From positions 186,001 through 250,000 of the forward strand of contig NZ_RQIH01000009.1 of NCBI RefSeq assembly GCF_003939025.1: DNA of 64,000 nt, given 5' to 3'. Every line of letters begins with the position of its first letter. The stretch's first letter is position 1. Source of the stretch: Rhizobium sophoriradicis (GTDB taxonomy: Bacteria > Pseudomonadota > Alphaproteobacteria > Rhizobiales > Rhizobiaceae). The notes under the pieces are model-generated. The model was not told the origin of the DNA. It did no database searches and saw only the letters and a program-made list of their open reading frames with translations. A program made the position numbers and the translations under genes. Shown here piece by piece: positions 10,262-19,459 of the stretch.

Positions 10262-11215
10262 ATGATGACGGTCATCGACAATCACGAGGCGCTTGCAGAG
10301 GACGGCGAATTGTCGGAAGCCAGCGCACGCGATTACTTCGAACTCTTGAAGCCACGGGTGATGTCGCTCGTGGTCTTCACTGCTTTTGCCGGCCTGGTGC
10401 TGGCGCCGGGCCATATCAATCCGGTCCTCGGCCTGATCGCCATCCTCTGCATCGCCGTCGGCGCCGGCGCCTCCGGTGCGCTCAACATGTGGTACGACGC
10501 CGATATCGACGCCGTCATGAGCCGCACCGCCAAGCGTCCTATCCCGGCCGGCCGCATCGCGCCCTCCGAGGCGCTGGCCTTCGGCCTGGTGCTGTCGGGC
10601 TTTTCGGTCGTCATTCTCGGCCTTGCCGTCAACTGGCTGTCGGCCGGCATCCTCGCCTTCACCATCTTCTTCTACGCCGTCATCTACACCATGTGGCTGA
10701 AGCGCTCGACGCCGCAGAACATCGTCATCGGCGGTGCCGCCGGCGCCTTTCCGCCGATGATCGGCTGGGCCTGCGTGACGAACACGGTGACGATCGAGAG
10801 CACGGTGCTCTTCCTGATCATCTTCCTATGGACGCCGGCGCATTTCTGGGCGCTTGCCCTCTTCAAGATGCGCGATTACGAGGCTGTCGGCGTGCCGATG
10901 CTGCCGAATGTTTCCGGCGAGCGGGTCACCAAACATCAAATCGTCGCTTATGCGGTGCTGACGGCCGTCTGTGCGGTCCTGCCGTCCTTCCTCGGTTTTG
11001 CCAGCTACGGTTACGGCCTCGTCGCCGCCGCCCTCGGGGCGATCTTCGTCTACTGTTCCATCGCGGTCTGGCGCATGCCGGACGGCGATCTGAAGATGAT
11101 CCCGGCAAAGAAGCTCTTCGCCTTCTCGATCTTCTATCTGTTCGCCGTCTTCTCCGCCCTGATGATCGACCGGCTGGCCGCCATGCTGGTTTCGCAAGCG
11201 GGAGGCTTGTTCTGA
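10262..11215 (+). CDS. ctaB: protoheme IX farnesyltransferase
   Basis: CtaB (CyoE/COX10 family) attaches a farnesyl group to heme b to make heme O, the precursor of heme A for the oxidase. The 317-residue protein is a multi-pass membrane UbiA-type prenyltransferase. The first aspartate-rich motif [19 protein letters not shown] (around residue 75-95) binds prenyl diphosphate through magnesium. The ATG at 10262 is followed by a second ATG at 10265, and either could serve. Its stop overlaps the start of the next small gene. Confidence 0.96.
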   Translation: MMTVIDNHEALAEDGELSEASARDYFELLKPRVMSLVVFTAFAGLVLAPGHINPVLGLIAILCIAVGAGASGALNMWYDADIDAVMSRTAKRPIPAGRIAPSEALAFGLVLSGFSVVILGLAVNWLSAGILAFTIFFYAVIYTMWLKRSTPQNIVIGGAAGAFPPMIGWACVTNTVTIESTVLFLIIFLWTPAHFWALALFKMRDYEAVGVPMLPNVSGERVTKHQIVAYAVLTAVCAVLPSFLGFASYGYGLVAAALGAIFVYCSIAVWRMPDGDLKMIPAKKLFAFSIFYLFAVFSALMIDRLAAMLVSQAGGLF

Positions 11216-11355
11216 TGGATCTCGTCAAGCTCACCGAAAAGCAGATGAAGTCGCGCCGCAACCGCAACATCGCCCTCGGGCTGGTGCTCGCCGGTCTCGT
11301 CGTTCTCTTCTACGTGATGGCGATCGTGAAGATGGGTGGGGGAGCAGCCGGATGA
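11215..11355 (+). CDS. 46-aa CoxF-like single-pass membrane protein
   Basis: This small gene starts at an ATG that overlaps the ctaB stop (TGATG) and ends overlapping the ctaG start (ATGA), so it is translationally coupled on both sides. It encodes 46 residues: a basic N-terminus ([14 protein letters not shown]) and one hydrophobic helix ([20 protein letters not shown]). Small proteins at this place in rhizobial cta operons are sometimes called CoxF. An assembly or subunit role in the oxidase is inferred only from position. Confidence 0.8.
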   Translation: MDLVKLTEKQMKSRRNRNIALGLVLAGLVVLFYVMAIVKMGGGAAG

Positions 11356-11960
11356 GCGACAAGGCCGCCGCACCGAGGAAGCAGGGGCGCAACAACGGCG
11401 CCGTCGTCATGATGTGCCTGAGCTTCGTCTTCGGCATGGGGGCGATGAGCTATGCCGCCGTGCCGCTCTACCGTCTCTTCTGCCAGGTGACGGGCTATAA
11501 CGGCACGACCCAGCGCGTCGAGCAGATGTCGAGCGTCGTCCTCGACCGCAAGATGCGGGTGACCTTCGACGCCAATGTTGCGCCGGGCCTGCAATGGAAT
11601 TTCAAGCCGGTCGAGCGCGAGGTCAATCCGAAGATCGGCGAAACCATCCAGGTCAATTTCGTCGCCGAGAATCGCTCGAACGAGATCCAGCGCGGCCAGG
11701 CGGTGTTCAACGTCACGCCGGGCGAAGCGGGCGCCTATTTCAACAAGGTGCAATGTTTCTGCTTTACCGACACGGACCTGAAGCCGGGCGAGAAGCTGGA
11801 AATGCCGGTCGTGTTCTACATCGACCCTGATATCGTCAAGGCGGTGGAATCGAAGGATATCCACACGGTGACGTTGTCATATACGTTCTATCCGAAAGAG
11901 GGTCCGAAGCCTGTCGCTTCGAATGAGGGTGGAGCGGTGAAGATAGAAAAGAAACTTTGA
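11352..11960 (+). CDS. ctaG: cytochrome c oxidase assembly protein CtaG (Cox11)
   Basis: CtaG delivers copper to the CuB site of subunit I. The 202-residue protein has a short cytoplasmic tail, one membrane helix (about residues 15-37) and a periplasmic domain. The copper-binding motif CFCF is seen in [17 protein letters not shown]. Its ATG overlaps the stop of the 46-aa gene, and ctaE follows after 60 bases. The length and gene order match other alphaproteobacteria. Confidence 0.95.
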   Translation: MSDKAAAPRKQGRNNGAVVMMCLSFVFGMGAMSYAAVPLYRLFCQVTGYNGTTQRVEQMSSVVLDRKMRVTFDANVAPGLQWNFKPVEREVNPKIGETIQVNFVAENRSNEIQRGQAVFNVTPGEAGAYFNKVQCFCFTDTDLKPGEKLEMPVVFYIDPDIVKAVESKDIHTVTLSYTFYPKEGPKPVASNEGGAVKIEKKL

Positions 11961-12020
11961 TCAAGGCTCGTTTCCGGCTATGCCGGGAGCGAAGTGAGGA
12001 AGACATCCGGGGATAGCTAC

Positions 12021-12899
12021 ATGGCCGATGCGCACCAGAAGAATCACGACTACCACATCATCGATCCGAGCCCGTGGCCGATTCTCGCCTCGTTCGGCGC
12101 CTTCATCATGGCGATCGGCGGCGTCTGCTACATGCGCTACCTGAACGGCGGCTCGTTCAAGGTTGCCGGCGCCGAGCTCGCCAATCCCTGGCTCTTCTAT
12201 ATCGGCCTCGTGCTGGTTCTCTACGTCATGTACGGCTGGTGGGCCGATACGGTGAAGGAAGCCCATGAGGGCGCCCATACCCGCGTCGTCTCGCTGCACC
12301 TGCGCTACGGCATGATCATGTTCATCGCTTCCGAAGTGATGTTCTTCGTCGCCTGGTTCTGGGCCTATTTCGACGCCAGCCTCTATCCGAACGAGGCAAT
12401 CCAGGCCTCGCGGCTCGCCTATACCGGCGGCGTCTGGCCGCCGAAGGGCATCGAGGTCCTCGATCCCTGGCACCTGCCGATCTACAACACCGTCATCCTG
12501 CTGCTGTCCGGCACGACGGTCACCTGGGCGCACCATGCGCTGCTGCACAATGACCGCAAGGGCCTGATCCAGGGCCTGACGCTGACCGTGCTGCTCGGCA
12601 TATTCTTCTCCACCGTCCAGGCCTATGAATATGCTCATGCGCCTTTCGCCTTCAAGAATTCGATCTACGGCGCGACCTTCTTCATGGCGACCGGTTTCCA
12701 CGGTTTCCACGTCCTCGTCGGCACCATTTTCCTGCTGGTCTGCCTGCTGCGCGCGCTGCGCGGCGACTTCACCCCGAAACAGCATTTCGGCTTCGAGGCG
12801 GCCGCCTGGTACTGGCACTTCGTCGACGTCGTCTGGCTGTTCCTGTTCTTCTGCATCTACGTCTGGGGCGGCTGGGGCGCACCCGTCGCAGCCGGTTGA
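12021..12899 (+). CDS. ctaE: cytochrome c oxidase subunit III
   Basis: Subunit III is a seven-helix membrane protein that stabilises the oxidase and supports proton uptake. The ATG at 12021 follows GGGGATAG and gives 292 residues. Recognisable features are the N-terminal HDYHIIDPSPWP segment, the helix containing SEVMFFVAWFWAYF, and FHGFHVLVGTIFL followed by AAWYWHFVDVVWLFLF near the C-terminus. It is the last gene of the operon, ended by a strong terminator 20 bases downstream. Confidence 0.97.
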   Translation: MADAHQKNHDYHIIDPSPWPILASFGAFIMAIGGVCYMRYLNGGSFKVAGAELANPWLFYIGLVLVLYVMYGWWADTVKEAHEGAHTRVVSLHLRYGMIMFIASEVMFFVAWFWAYFDASLYPNEAIQASRLAYTGGVWPPKGIEVLDPWHLPIYNTVILLLSGTTVTWAHHALLHNDRKGLIQGLTLTVLLGIFFSTVQAYEYAHAPFAFKNSIYGATFFMATGFHGFHVLVGTIFLLVCLLRALRGDFTPKQHFGFEAAAWYWHFVDVVWLFLFFCIYVWGGWGAPVAAG

Positions 12900-12919
12900 T
12901 CGGGAAGATATTGAAACGA

Positions 12920-12946
12920 AAGGCGGGCCTGGTGCCCGCCTTTTTT
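12920..12946 (+). terminator. Rho-independent terminator of the cta operon
   Basis: The GGCGGGC / GCCCGCC stem with loop CTGGT is preceded by AAA and followed by TTTTTT. It lies 20 bases after the ctaE stop. Confidence 0.93.
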
Positions 12947-13332
12947 GTATGGTTCGCTCCATCCTCCGTCATTGCGCGGCTGCCCGGTTCGGAACAATGG
13001 CTGCCCCTCACCCTAACCCTCTCCCCGTAAACGGGGCGAGGGGACGTGCCCTGCGAGAGGTTAGTGGGGAACGGAGAGGTCGCGGCTATCCTCCTTCGCC
13101 CCGTTTACGGGGAGAAGGTGCCGGCAGGCGGATGAGGGGGCCGTCCCCGCGATCTCCTGGGACAAGACGGAGCGCGTGCATGGATGCCGAGCATGACGAA
13201 CAGTGAGGCGTACGATTGGCAGGAGGCGGACACTCATCCATTCTTTGTCATCGATAGAGCATTGGCATGATCCGGGAGAGGTCTTGAGTGCTCCATCTGC
13301 AAAATTCCTGAATTCATAGAGGAGTAGGCAAT
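12947..13332. other. intergenic with RIME-like element
   Basis: This gap lies between the cta terminator and the HIT gene. It holds the repeat at 13003-13139. The remaining 190 bases up to 13332 show no gene and should contain the promoter for the HIT gene. Confidence 0.6.
13003..13139 (+). repeat. RIME-like intergenic repeat, copy 2
   Basis: Same ends and layout as the copy at 6454, with palindromic cores CTCCCCGTAAACGGGG and CGCCCCGTTTACGGGG. Orientation is as in copy 1. Confidence 0.8.
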
Positions 13333-13815
13333 TTGCAGATCCCCGATCGTTTTCATGTTGTCGAGACGGATGGATGGCTGGTGAACCACCGGGTGAATTC
13401 CGCTCTTCCCGGTTATCTCATGATCAGTTCCAAGCTGGACACCAACGATCTTTCCGATCTGTCCGAAGCCGCATTAACGGAGCTTGGTCCATTGCTGGCG
13501 AAAGCTCAGGACGTACTGAAGCGGAAACTGGGAGCGCAACGCATTTATATCGGCCGGTTTGGACACTCTCCCGGCTATCCCATCCATTTTCATGTGATCC
13601 CGATCTATGCTTGGGTGGAGGAACTGTTCTGGAAAGACAGCCGCTATCGCGTGCTTCAGAATTTTGCGGACGGGCCGGGAGAAACCCCGACAGACGGCGC
13701 TGAGCTGACGCTGTTTGTCTGGCGCGAGTTTTGCGAGCGCGCGCTGCCGCCCCAGGTTGAAGGCCGATCCGTCACGCAGACCATTGAATTGCTGCGGGAA
13801 GCAATGCGAGCTTGA
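13333..13815 (+). CDS. HIT family protein
   Basis: This 160-residue protein belongs to the histidine-triad nucleotide-binding superfamily. The start is TTG at 13333, preceded by AGGAGTAGG; no ATG fits. The active-site region reads PIHFHVIP (about residues 85-92) where the family usually has H-x-H-x-H, so the first histidine appears replaced by proline while the two following ones remain. Hydrolysis of a nucleotide phosphoester is plausible but not assured. It opens a patch of three accessory genes beside the cta operon and is convergent with the acetyltransferase. Confidence 0.75.
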   Translation: MQIPDRFHVVETDGWLVNHRVNSALPGYLMISSKLDTNDLSDLSEAALTELGPLLAKAQDVLKRKLGAQRIYIGRFGHSPGYPIHFHVIPIYAWVEELFWKDSRYRVLQNFADGPGETPTDGAELTLFVWREFCERALPPQVEGRSVTQTIELLREAMRA

Positions 13816-13826
13816 TCGCCAAACGC

Positions 13827-14303
13827 CTACCGGCGCGGGAACGACGGATCGTCGCCGGATCCGCTGCCATGACGGGATGACTGAATGTCCTTCGCCATGA
13901 GCGGACTGCTTTTGCCGGCATCGACCATGACCCAGCCAAGCTTTTCGTAGAAAGGCACAGCATCCGGCGCCGCATGGACCTCCAGGCGGCAGAGGCCATG
14001 CCATGCCGACAGCCTCTCGACTTCGGACATCAAAATCCGCCCGAGCCCCTGTCTCTGATATTCCGGCATGATGGCGACAAGTCGCACGACACCGGACTGG
14101 CCGTTCGACAGGTCAAGGCGAACTGTGCCGAGTGCTATGCCATCCTTCCTCAGTAGAAGGGGTATATGGCTCGCGTCATGCTCATCCGGATGTTTGTCGT
14201 CGTAACCATCGAGGCCACGCAGTTCGAACAAGACGTGCCGCCGAATGGCATGATAGGCCAGCCAATCCTCGGCCTCTTTCACGGGCAGAAGTTCTACAGC
14301 CAT
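13827..14303 (-). CDS. GNAT family N-acetyltransferase
   Basis: This 158-residue GNAT protein carries the acetyl-CoA-binding motif VRLVAIMPEYQRQGLGRILM and the later FYEKLGW motif. Its ATG at 14303 overlaps the stop of the upstream CPT-like gene (TGATG), so the two are translationally coupled. The acceptor substrate is unknown; ElaA/PhnO-like small-molecule acetylation is possible. Confidence 0.83.
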   Translation of the reverse strand: MAVELLPVKEAEDWLAYHAIRRHVLFELRGLDGYDDKHPDEHDASHIPLLLRKDGIALGTVRLDLSNGQSGVVRLVAIMPEYQRQGLGRILMSEVERLSAWHGLCRLEVHAAPDAVPFYEKLGWVMVDAGKSSPLMAKDIQSSRHGSGSGDDPSFPRR

Positions 14304-14944
14304 CAGCGCCCGCCAGCGATTCTCTCGAAGGCTGAAGGTTCGGGGATGCCGAGATCGAGCCGGTGGCGGATCGCCTCGGCGCATTCCAGAGCGGTCAGCA
14401 CCGACGTATCGACCTCGATGTCGTAAATGCCGGGCCGGTGCACTTCGTCCTGCCATCGCTGCACCGGTTCGGGGATCGGCACGTCGTCAGTGGCGCGCAG
14501 ATACAGTGTCTCGCGGCCCCCCTCTGCAACCTCCCGCCGCTGCATGATTGTCTCGATCGGACAGCGCACGCCGACGAACAGCACGGAAAATCCTTCAAGG
14601 CGCCGGGCGCAATCGCCGAGAATGCCGAGCGGCTGTGAGTAGCTGTCGTGATGGCCGAGATCGGCGACCACGTTGAGGCCGAGCCCGGCATGGATGGCGA
14701 TCGATTCATAGAGGGCGGCATAGAGGAATGGTATCAGCTCTTCCAACTCCGGCCGCTCGCCGCCGGGTCTGAGGCCGATGCCGGGCAAATAGCGCTTCGG
14801 CGTCATGGCATTGTAGCTGTCGACGCCGAGGTTGATCCACGGTCCCTCGAATTCCTCCTGGATTGCCCGGGCGATGCTGGATTTGCCGCTCCGCGGCGCA
14901 CCGTTCAGGATGATGATCTGCCCGGCATGGCTGTCATGGGTCAT
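14303..14944 (-). CDS. chloramphenicol phosphotransferase-like kinase
   Basis: This 213-residue P-loop protein resembles the CPT family of small-molecule kinases. It has a Walker A GAPRSGKSS at about 15-23, a segment INLGVDSYNAM matching the CPT substrate loop, and VLFVGVRCPIETIMQRRE, which resembles the nucleoside-kinase lid. Chloramphenicol phosphorylation is known in Streptomyces; most homologues have unknown substrates, so resistance should not be assumed. It heads a two-gene unit with the acetyltransferase, a pairing that hints at small-molecule modification. Confidence 0.78.
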   Translation of the reverse strand: MTHDSHAGQIIILNGAPRSGKSSIARAIQEEFEGPWINLGVDSYNAMTPKRYLPGIGLRPGGERPELEELIPFLYAALYESIAIHAGLGLNVVADLGHHDSYSQPLGILGDCARRLEGFSVLFVGVRCPIETIMQRREVAEGGRETLYLRATDDVPIPEPVQRWQDEVHRPGIYDIEVDTSVLTALECAEAIRHRLDLGIPEPSAFERIAGGR

Positions 14945-15085
14945 CGTTCTTCTTCTTCTGTTTGGCGCGAATCGGTGAGGCGAAACCGCGCAGGCCTTTC
15001 CATTCGGGATGCGAATACATTATGGGAGAGTTAAGGCAGCATTGAACAAGCCGCGACCGCGAAGGCAACTGCGGGAAGGAATGGC

Positions 15086-15466
15086 ATGAACGAGGACAGC
15101 GCTCATTTTCCCCCCGTCGATCCTGTTAAAACAGGTATCAAGGGCTGCTGCCCGCGCTGCGGTCAAGGCCAGCTGTTCGATGGCCTGCTCGGGGTAAAGC
15201 CGCGTTGCGCCTCCTGCGGCCTCGATTATTCCTTCGCCGATTCCGGCGACGGTCCTGCTGTCTTCGTCATCCTCATCGTCGGCTTTGTCATCATCGGCAT
15301 GGTGCTCTGGCTGCAGGTGAATTACGGCCCGCCGATCTGGGTGCATATCCTGCTGTTCGGGCCGCTGACGATCATCCTGTCGCTGCTGACGCTGCGCTGG
15401 TTCAAGGGCATCCTGATCGCCATGCAATACCGCCACAATGCCCGCGAGGGACGCCTGAGTGACTGA
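15086..15466 (+). CDS. DUF983 family membrane protein
   Basis: This is a 126-residue protein with an N-terminal zinc-ribbon-like double CxxC (CCPRCGQG and CASCGLDY), two membrane helices (about 55-75 and 80-102), and a basic C-terminus. It is the DUF983 family, regularly found beside cytochrome oxidase assembly genes in alphaproteobacteria. The ATG follows GGGAAGGA. It overlaps surf1 by 8 bases. A role in oxidase assembly is inferred from context. Confidence 0.88.
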   Translation: MNEDSAHFPPVDPVKTGIKGCCPRCGQGQLFDGLLGVKPRCASCGLDYSFADSGDGPAVFVILIVGFVIIGMVLWLQVNYGPPIWVHILLFGPLTIILSLLTLRWFKGILIAMQYRHNAREGRLSD

Positions 15467-16214
15467 TATCGACCGCGCCGCCCCGCGCCGCCGGCTGCCT
15501 GTGATAACAGGCGTGCTGGTGCTGATTGCGCTCGCCATCCTGATCTCGCTCGGCACCTGGCAGGTGGAGCGTCTCCACTGGAAAGAGGGCCTGCTCGCCG
15601 ATATCGCCGCGCGCCAGGCTGCCGCGCCCGTGCCGCTCGCCGATATCGAGGCAATCGCGGCATCCGGCGGCGACATCGAATACCGCAAGGTCACCGCTAC
15701 CGGCCGCTATATCAACAACAAGGAGCGGCATTTCTTCGCCACCTGGCGCGGCCAGGCCGGCTTTTACGTCTACACCCCGCTCGAGCTTGCCGACGGCCGG
15801 GTCCTCTTCGTCAATCGCGGCTTCGTTCCCTATGAGAACAAGGAACCGGAAATGCGCATGCAGGGCCAGTTGACGGATCAGCAGACCGTCACCGGCCTGG
15901 CGCGGGCAAAACTTCCCGGCAAGCCCTCCTCGCTGGTGCCGGACAATGACGTCGCCAAGAACATCTTCTACTGGAAGGACCTCGACGTCATGGCCGACAG
16001 CGTCGGGCTGGAGAAGGGGCGTGTCATCCCCTTTTTCGTCGATGCCGATTCAGCGCCCAATCCGGCCGGCCTGCCGATCGGCGGCGTCACCCAGGTCGAT
16101 CTGCCGAACGACCATCTGCAATATGCCTTCACCTGGTATGGCCTGGCCGCCGTGCTCGTCGTCGTGGTGGCGATCTCCTGGTTCCGCAAGCCGGGCAACA
16201 AACCCTCGCAATAG
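15459..16214 (+). CDS. SURF1 family cytochrome oxidase biogenesis protein
   Basis: SURF1 (Shy1) helps place heme a in subunit I of the aa3 oxidase. The 251-residue protein has the hairpin topology: one N-terminal helix (about 15-32), a large periplasmic domain, and a C-terminal helix (about 218-240). Conserved pieces include LGTWQVERLHWKE, a YRKVTATGRY segment, VNRGFVP and the final NDHLQYAFTWYGLA. It starts with GTG inside the DUF983 gene, which indicates coupling. It is separated from ctaE by the accessory patch. Confidence 0.93.
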   Translation: MTDIDRAAPRRRLPVITGVLVLIALAILISLGTWQVERLHWKEGLLADIAARQAAAPVPLADIEAIAASGGDIEYRKVTATGRYINNKERHFFATWRGQAGFYVYTPLELADGRVLFVNRGFVPYENKEPEMRMQGQLTDQQTVTGLARAKLPGKPSSLVPDNDVAKNIFYWKDLDVMADSVGLEKGRVIPFFVDADSAPNPAGLPIGGVTQVDLPNDHLQYAFTWYGLAAVLVVVVAISWFRKPGNKPSQ

Positions 16215-16352
16215 TATCGCTTCAATTCTCGACTATATTGGGCTAGACGTCGATTACGACCTCGCGGGACGTCGCTGTTGAAGCTGGACCTGGCCACGTT
16301 CTCCCTCATTCCTGTGACAGGTACAGGAATATGAATTCTTGACGGAAAAGAC

Positions 16353-17354
16353 ATGAATATTGCGGCGAAACCTCCCTTGACGATCAGGCTCTGCGGGCCG
16401 CGCGGCTTCTGCGCCGGCGTCGACCGCGCCATCCAGATCGTCGTGCTGGCGCTGAAATCCTATGGCGCTCCGGTCTATGTGCGCCACGAGATCGTCCACA
16501 ATCGTTATGTCGTCGAGGGGCTGGAGGCCAAGGGCGCCGTCTTCGTCGAGGAACTGGACGAGATCCCGGCCGAGCATCGCGCCCAGCCGGTGGTCTTCTC
16601 CGCCCATGGCGTGCCGAAATCCGTGCCGGAGGATGCGGTTAGCCGAAACCTCTTCTATCTCGACGCCACCTGTCCGCTGGTTTCCAAGGTCCACAAGCAG
16701 GCGATGCGCCACAACCGCCTCGGCCGCCATGTCGTCCTGATCGGCCATGCCGGTCATCCTGAGGTGATCGGCACGATGGGACAGCTGCCGGAGGGCTCTG
16801 TCTCGCTGATCGAGACGATCGAGGATGCCGACGCCTACGCGCCCGCCGACCCGGACAATCTCGGCTATGTCACCCAGACGACGCTGTCGGTCGACGATAC
16901 GGCCGGCGTCATCGCCCGCCTGCAGGAGCGTTTTCCCAAGCTCACAGCGCCGGCGGCCGATTCGATCTGTTATGCGACGACCAATCGCCAGGAAGTGGTG
17001 AAGCAGGCGGCCCCCGGCTGCGATCTCTTCATCATCGTCGGCGCGCCGAATTCCTCCAATTCCAAGCGTTTGGTCGAAGTGGCGCTGAGGGCAGGGGCGA
17101 AGAAATCGATCCTGGTGCAACGCGCCGCCGAACTCGACTGGGACGAGATCGGTGCGATCTCGACGCTCGGCCTTTCCGCCGGCGCTTCCGCGCCCGAGGT
17201 CATCGTCAACGAGATCATCGAGGCGTTCCGCGCCCGCTTCGACGCCCGTGTCGAACTGGCCGAAACGGTGCAGGAAACCGAGAATTTCCTGGTCAATCGC
17301 GAGCTGCGCAGCATCGAGCTGACGGCGGCCGACATGGCCTTCGTCAACGGCTAG
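16353..17354 (+). CDS. ispH: 4-hydroxy-3-methylbut-2-enyl diphosphate reductase
   Basis: IspH (LytB) is the last enzyme of the MEP isoprenoid pathway, an iron-sulfur protein that makes IPP and DMAPP. The 333-residue protein has the three cluster cysteines: C20 in [10 protein letters not shown]107 in DATCPLVSK and C206 in [10 protein letters not shown]. The conserved histidine regions HEIVHN, FSAHGVP and GHAGHPE are present. The product could feed the farnesyl group used by CtaB. The start has a GGAAAAG ribosome site. Confidence 0.96.
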   Translation: MNIAAKPPLTIRLCGPRGFCAGVDRAIQIVVLALKSYGAPVYVRHEIVHNRYVVEGLEAKGAVFVEELDEIPAEHRAQPVVFSAHGVPKSVPEDAVSRNLFYLDATCPLVSKVHKQAMRHNRLGRHVVLIGHAGHPEVIGTMGQLPEGSVSLIETIEDADAYAPADPDNLGYVTQTTLSVDDTAGVIARLQERFPKLTAPAADSICYATTNRQEVVKQAAPGCDLFIIVGAPNSSNSKRLVEVALRAGAKKSILVQRAAELDWDEIGAISTLGLSAGASAPEVIVNEIIEAFRARFDARVELAETVQETENFLVNRELRSIELTAADMAFVNG

Positions 17355-17408
17355 GCCGAACCGCGGTCCGGCCCATCCACCATCCATAACGCGAAGACGA
17401 GACCTCAC

Positions 17409-18374
17409 TTGGCAGTCTATACCGATATCGCCGAAGACGATCTGAAGTGGTTCCTGACCGACTATGATGCGGGAAGCCTGCTCTCCTACAAGGGCATCGC
17501 CGAAGGTGTGGAAAATTCCAACTTCCTGCTGCACACCTCCAAGGAGCCGCTGATCCTGACGCTTTACGAGAAGCGAGTGGAAAAGGCCGATCTGCCGTTC
17601 TTCCTCGGCCTGATGCAGCATCTTGCCGCCCGCGGCCTGTCCTGCCCGCTGCCGCTGCCGCGCCGCGACGGCGCGCTGCTCGGCTCACTCTCCGGCCGCC
17701 CGGCGGCGCTGATCTCCTTCCTCGAAGGCATGTGGCTGAGAAAGCCGGAGGCAAAGCATTGCCGCGAAGTCGGCCGGGCGCTCGCCCAAATGCATGTGGC
17801 GGGCGAGGGTTTCGAGCTGAAGCGGCCGAACGCGCTGTCGATCGACGGCTGGCGCACACTCTGGGAAAAATCCGCGGCGCGCGCCGACGAGGTCGAGCCC
17901 GGGCTGCAGGATGAAATCCGCAGCGAACTCGATTTCCTCGCCGCCGCCTGGCCAGCCGACCTGCCGGCCGGCGTCATCCATGCCGATCTTTTCCCCGACA
18001 ACGTCTTCTTCCTCGGTGATGAGCTCTCGGGCCTGATCGATTTCTATTTCGCCTGCAACGACCTGCTCGCCTATGACGTCTCGATCTGCCTGAATGCCTG
18101 GTGCTTCGAGAAGGACTGCGCCTACAACATCACCAAGGGCACGGCGATGCTCGAGGGTTACCAGAGCGTGCGCCCCTTGAGCAGCGAAGAGATCGCCGCC
18201 TTGCCGGTGCTGTCGCGCGGTTCGGCGCTGCGCTTCTTCCTGACCCGGCTCTACGATTGGCTGACAACGCCGGAGGGCGCCATGGTCACCAAAAAGGACC
18301 CGCTCGAATATCTGCGCAAACTGCGCTTCCACCGCCAGATCGGCTCGGCCGCCGAATACGGGTTGAGCCTATGA
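17409..18374 (+). CDS. thrB: homoserine kinase
   Basis: ThrB phosphorylates homoserine for threonine synthesis. This is the aminoglycoside-phosphotransferase-fold type used by alphaproteobacteria, not the GHMP type. The 321-residue protein has the ENSNFLL nucleotide-loop region, the catalytic loop [13 protein letters not shown] and the metal aspartate in [11 protein letters not shown]. The start is TTG at 17409 with a weak ribosome site. The stop overlaps the rnhA start. The partner gene thrC lies 25 kb away. Confidence 0.94.
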   Translation: MAVYTDIAEDDLKWFLTDYDAGSLLSYKGIAEGVENSNFLLHTSKEPLILTLYEKRVEKADLPFFLGLMQHLAARGLSCPLPLPRRDGALLGSLSGRPAALISFLEGMWLRKPEAKHCREVGRALAQMHVAGEGFELKRPNALSIDGWRTLWEKSAARADEVEPGLQDEIRSELDFLAAAWPADLPAGVIHADLFPDNVFFLGDELSGLIDFYFACNDLLAYDVSICLNAWCFEKDCAYNITKGTAMLEGYQSVRPLSSEEIAALPVLSRGSALRFFLTRLYDWLTTPEGAMVTKKDPLEYLRKLRFHRQIGSAAEYGLSL

Positions 18375-18826
18375 AACACGTCGATATCTTCACCGACGGC
18401 GCATGCTCCGGCAATCCCGGTCCCGGCGGCTGGGGCGCGGTGCTGCGTTACGGCGACGTCGAAAAGGAGCTTTGCGGCGGCGAAGCAGACACGACCAACA
18501 ACCGCATGGAACTCATGGCGGCGATCTCTGCCCTGCAGGCGCTGAAAACCCCTTGCGAGGTCGACCTTTATACCGACAGCGCCTATGTCAAGGACGGCAT
18601 CTCCAAGTGGATTTTCGGCTGGAAGAAAAACGGCTGGAAGACATCGGACAAGAAGCCGGTGAAGAACGCCGAACTCTGGCAGGCGCTGGAAGAAGCCCGC
18701 AACCGCCACAAGGTGACGCTGCACTGGGTCAAGGGCCACGCCGGCCACCCGGAAAACGAACGTGCGGATGAACTTGCCCGCCGGGGCATGGAGCCGTTCA
18801 AGAAGGGTAAGGCGGTTTCGGTTTAG
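18371..18826 (+). CDS. rnhA: ribonuclease HI
   Basis: RnhA cleaves RNA in RNA-DNA hybrids. The 151-residue protein has the catalytic acidic residues D9 ([12 protein letters not shown]), E47 (NNRMELMA), D69 (LYTDSAYV) and the C-terminal Asp in NERADELA. The ATG at 18371 overlaps the thrB stop (ATGA), so it is translationally coupled. Length and order are typical for rhizobia. Confidence 0.96.
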   Translation: MKHVDIFTDGACSGNPGPGGWGAVLRYGDVEKELCGGEADTTNNRMELMAAISALQALKTPCEVDLYTDSAYVKDGISKWIFGWKKNGWKTSDKKPVKNAELWQALEEARNRHKVTLHWVKGHAGHPENERADELARRGMEPFKKGKAVSV

Positions 18827-18868
18827 GGTGTGGCGGCGATTAGGGGGCTTACACCTGTGCCTGAAGGC

Positions 18869-19042
18869 TGCCCCTCACCCTAACCCTCTCCCCGTAAAAA
18901 CGGGGCGAGGGGACGTGCCATACGAGACCTTGGCGAGGGACGGAGAGGTCGCGGCATATCCCCTTCTCCGCGCCCGCGGGGGTCCGAAGGACGGGTCGAG
19001 ACCCGTGGCTCGACCCCAGTGGGGCCGGCAGGCGGATGAGGG
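18869..19042 (+). repeat. RIME-like intergenic repeat, copy 3 (expanded)
   Basis: The left end matches the other copies, but the right arm carries an extra block of about 45 bases between the CCCCTTCTCCGC segment and the terminal GGCAGGCGGATGAGGG, containing GGGTCGAGACCC. It lies between rnhA and the small ORF at 19065. Confidence 0.75.
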
Positions 19043-19064
19043 TTGTTCTGTTCAGGAGGTGGAT

Positions 19065-19295
19065 GTGTCATCTATTCCCACGACCATCGAATTGAGCTCA
19101 ACGATAGATCGTATGGAGAACGTGTATCGTCGGCAGGACGAGGCAAGAGCACTTTTCGATGTCTATGAAAAGCTCTGTCAGCGTTTCGAACAGGATTTGG
19201 CGGACGAGCGCGATCTGTTACTTAGCAAGGCGGCAGCGCTGATGATGATTAAGTACTCGGTTGAGCAGACAGGGTCGCACCCGTCGCGCGGTTGA
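19065..19295 (+). CDS. small hypothetical protein, 76 aa
   Basis: A GTG start at 19065 is preceded at 5 bases by a perfect AGGAGG, which supports real translation. The 76-residue product is mostly helical and charged (RMENVYRRQDEARALFDVYEK, then RFEQDLADERDLLLSKAAALMM), with a possible short coiled coil. It has no signal peptide or known domain. It sits between two RIME-like repeats, and its last residues run toward the second one. Confidence 0.55.
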   Translation: MSSIPTTIELSSTIDRMENVYRRQDEARALFDVYEKLCQRFEQDLADERDLLLSKAAALMMIKYSVEQTGSHPSRG

Positions 19296-19310
19296 AGCAG
19301 GACACGGCGA

Positions 19311-19366
19311 TGCCACGATTCCCCTTCGCCCAGCGGGGAGAAGATGCCGGCAGGCAGATGAGGGGG
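19311..19366 (+). repeat. partial RIME-like repeat, copy 4
   Basis: Only the right arm is present: CCCCTTCGCCCAGCGGGGAG then GCCGGCAGGCAGATGAGGGGG, with drift from the other copies. It lies between the small ORF and the metallopeptidase gene. Confidence 0.65.
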
Positions 19367-19459
19367 TGAGCGACGACAGGAGCGAGGCACTGAGCGCGAG
19401 CGAAGGGCAATGAATGGTGTGCCGTGCGGCCAGCGAAGTTCGTGCAGCATTTACCCCAC

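Noticed and set aside
14303-14944. chloramphenicol resistance gene
   Set aside because: Only the CPT-like fold is supported; homologues mostly have unknown substrates, so a resistance call is not justified.
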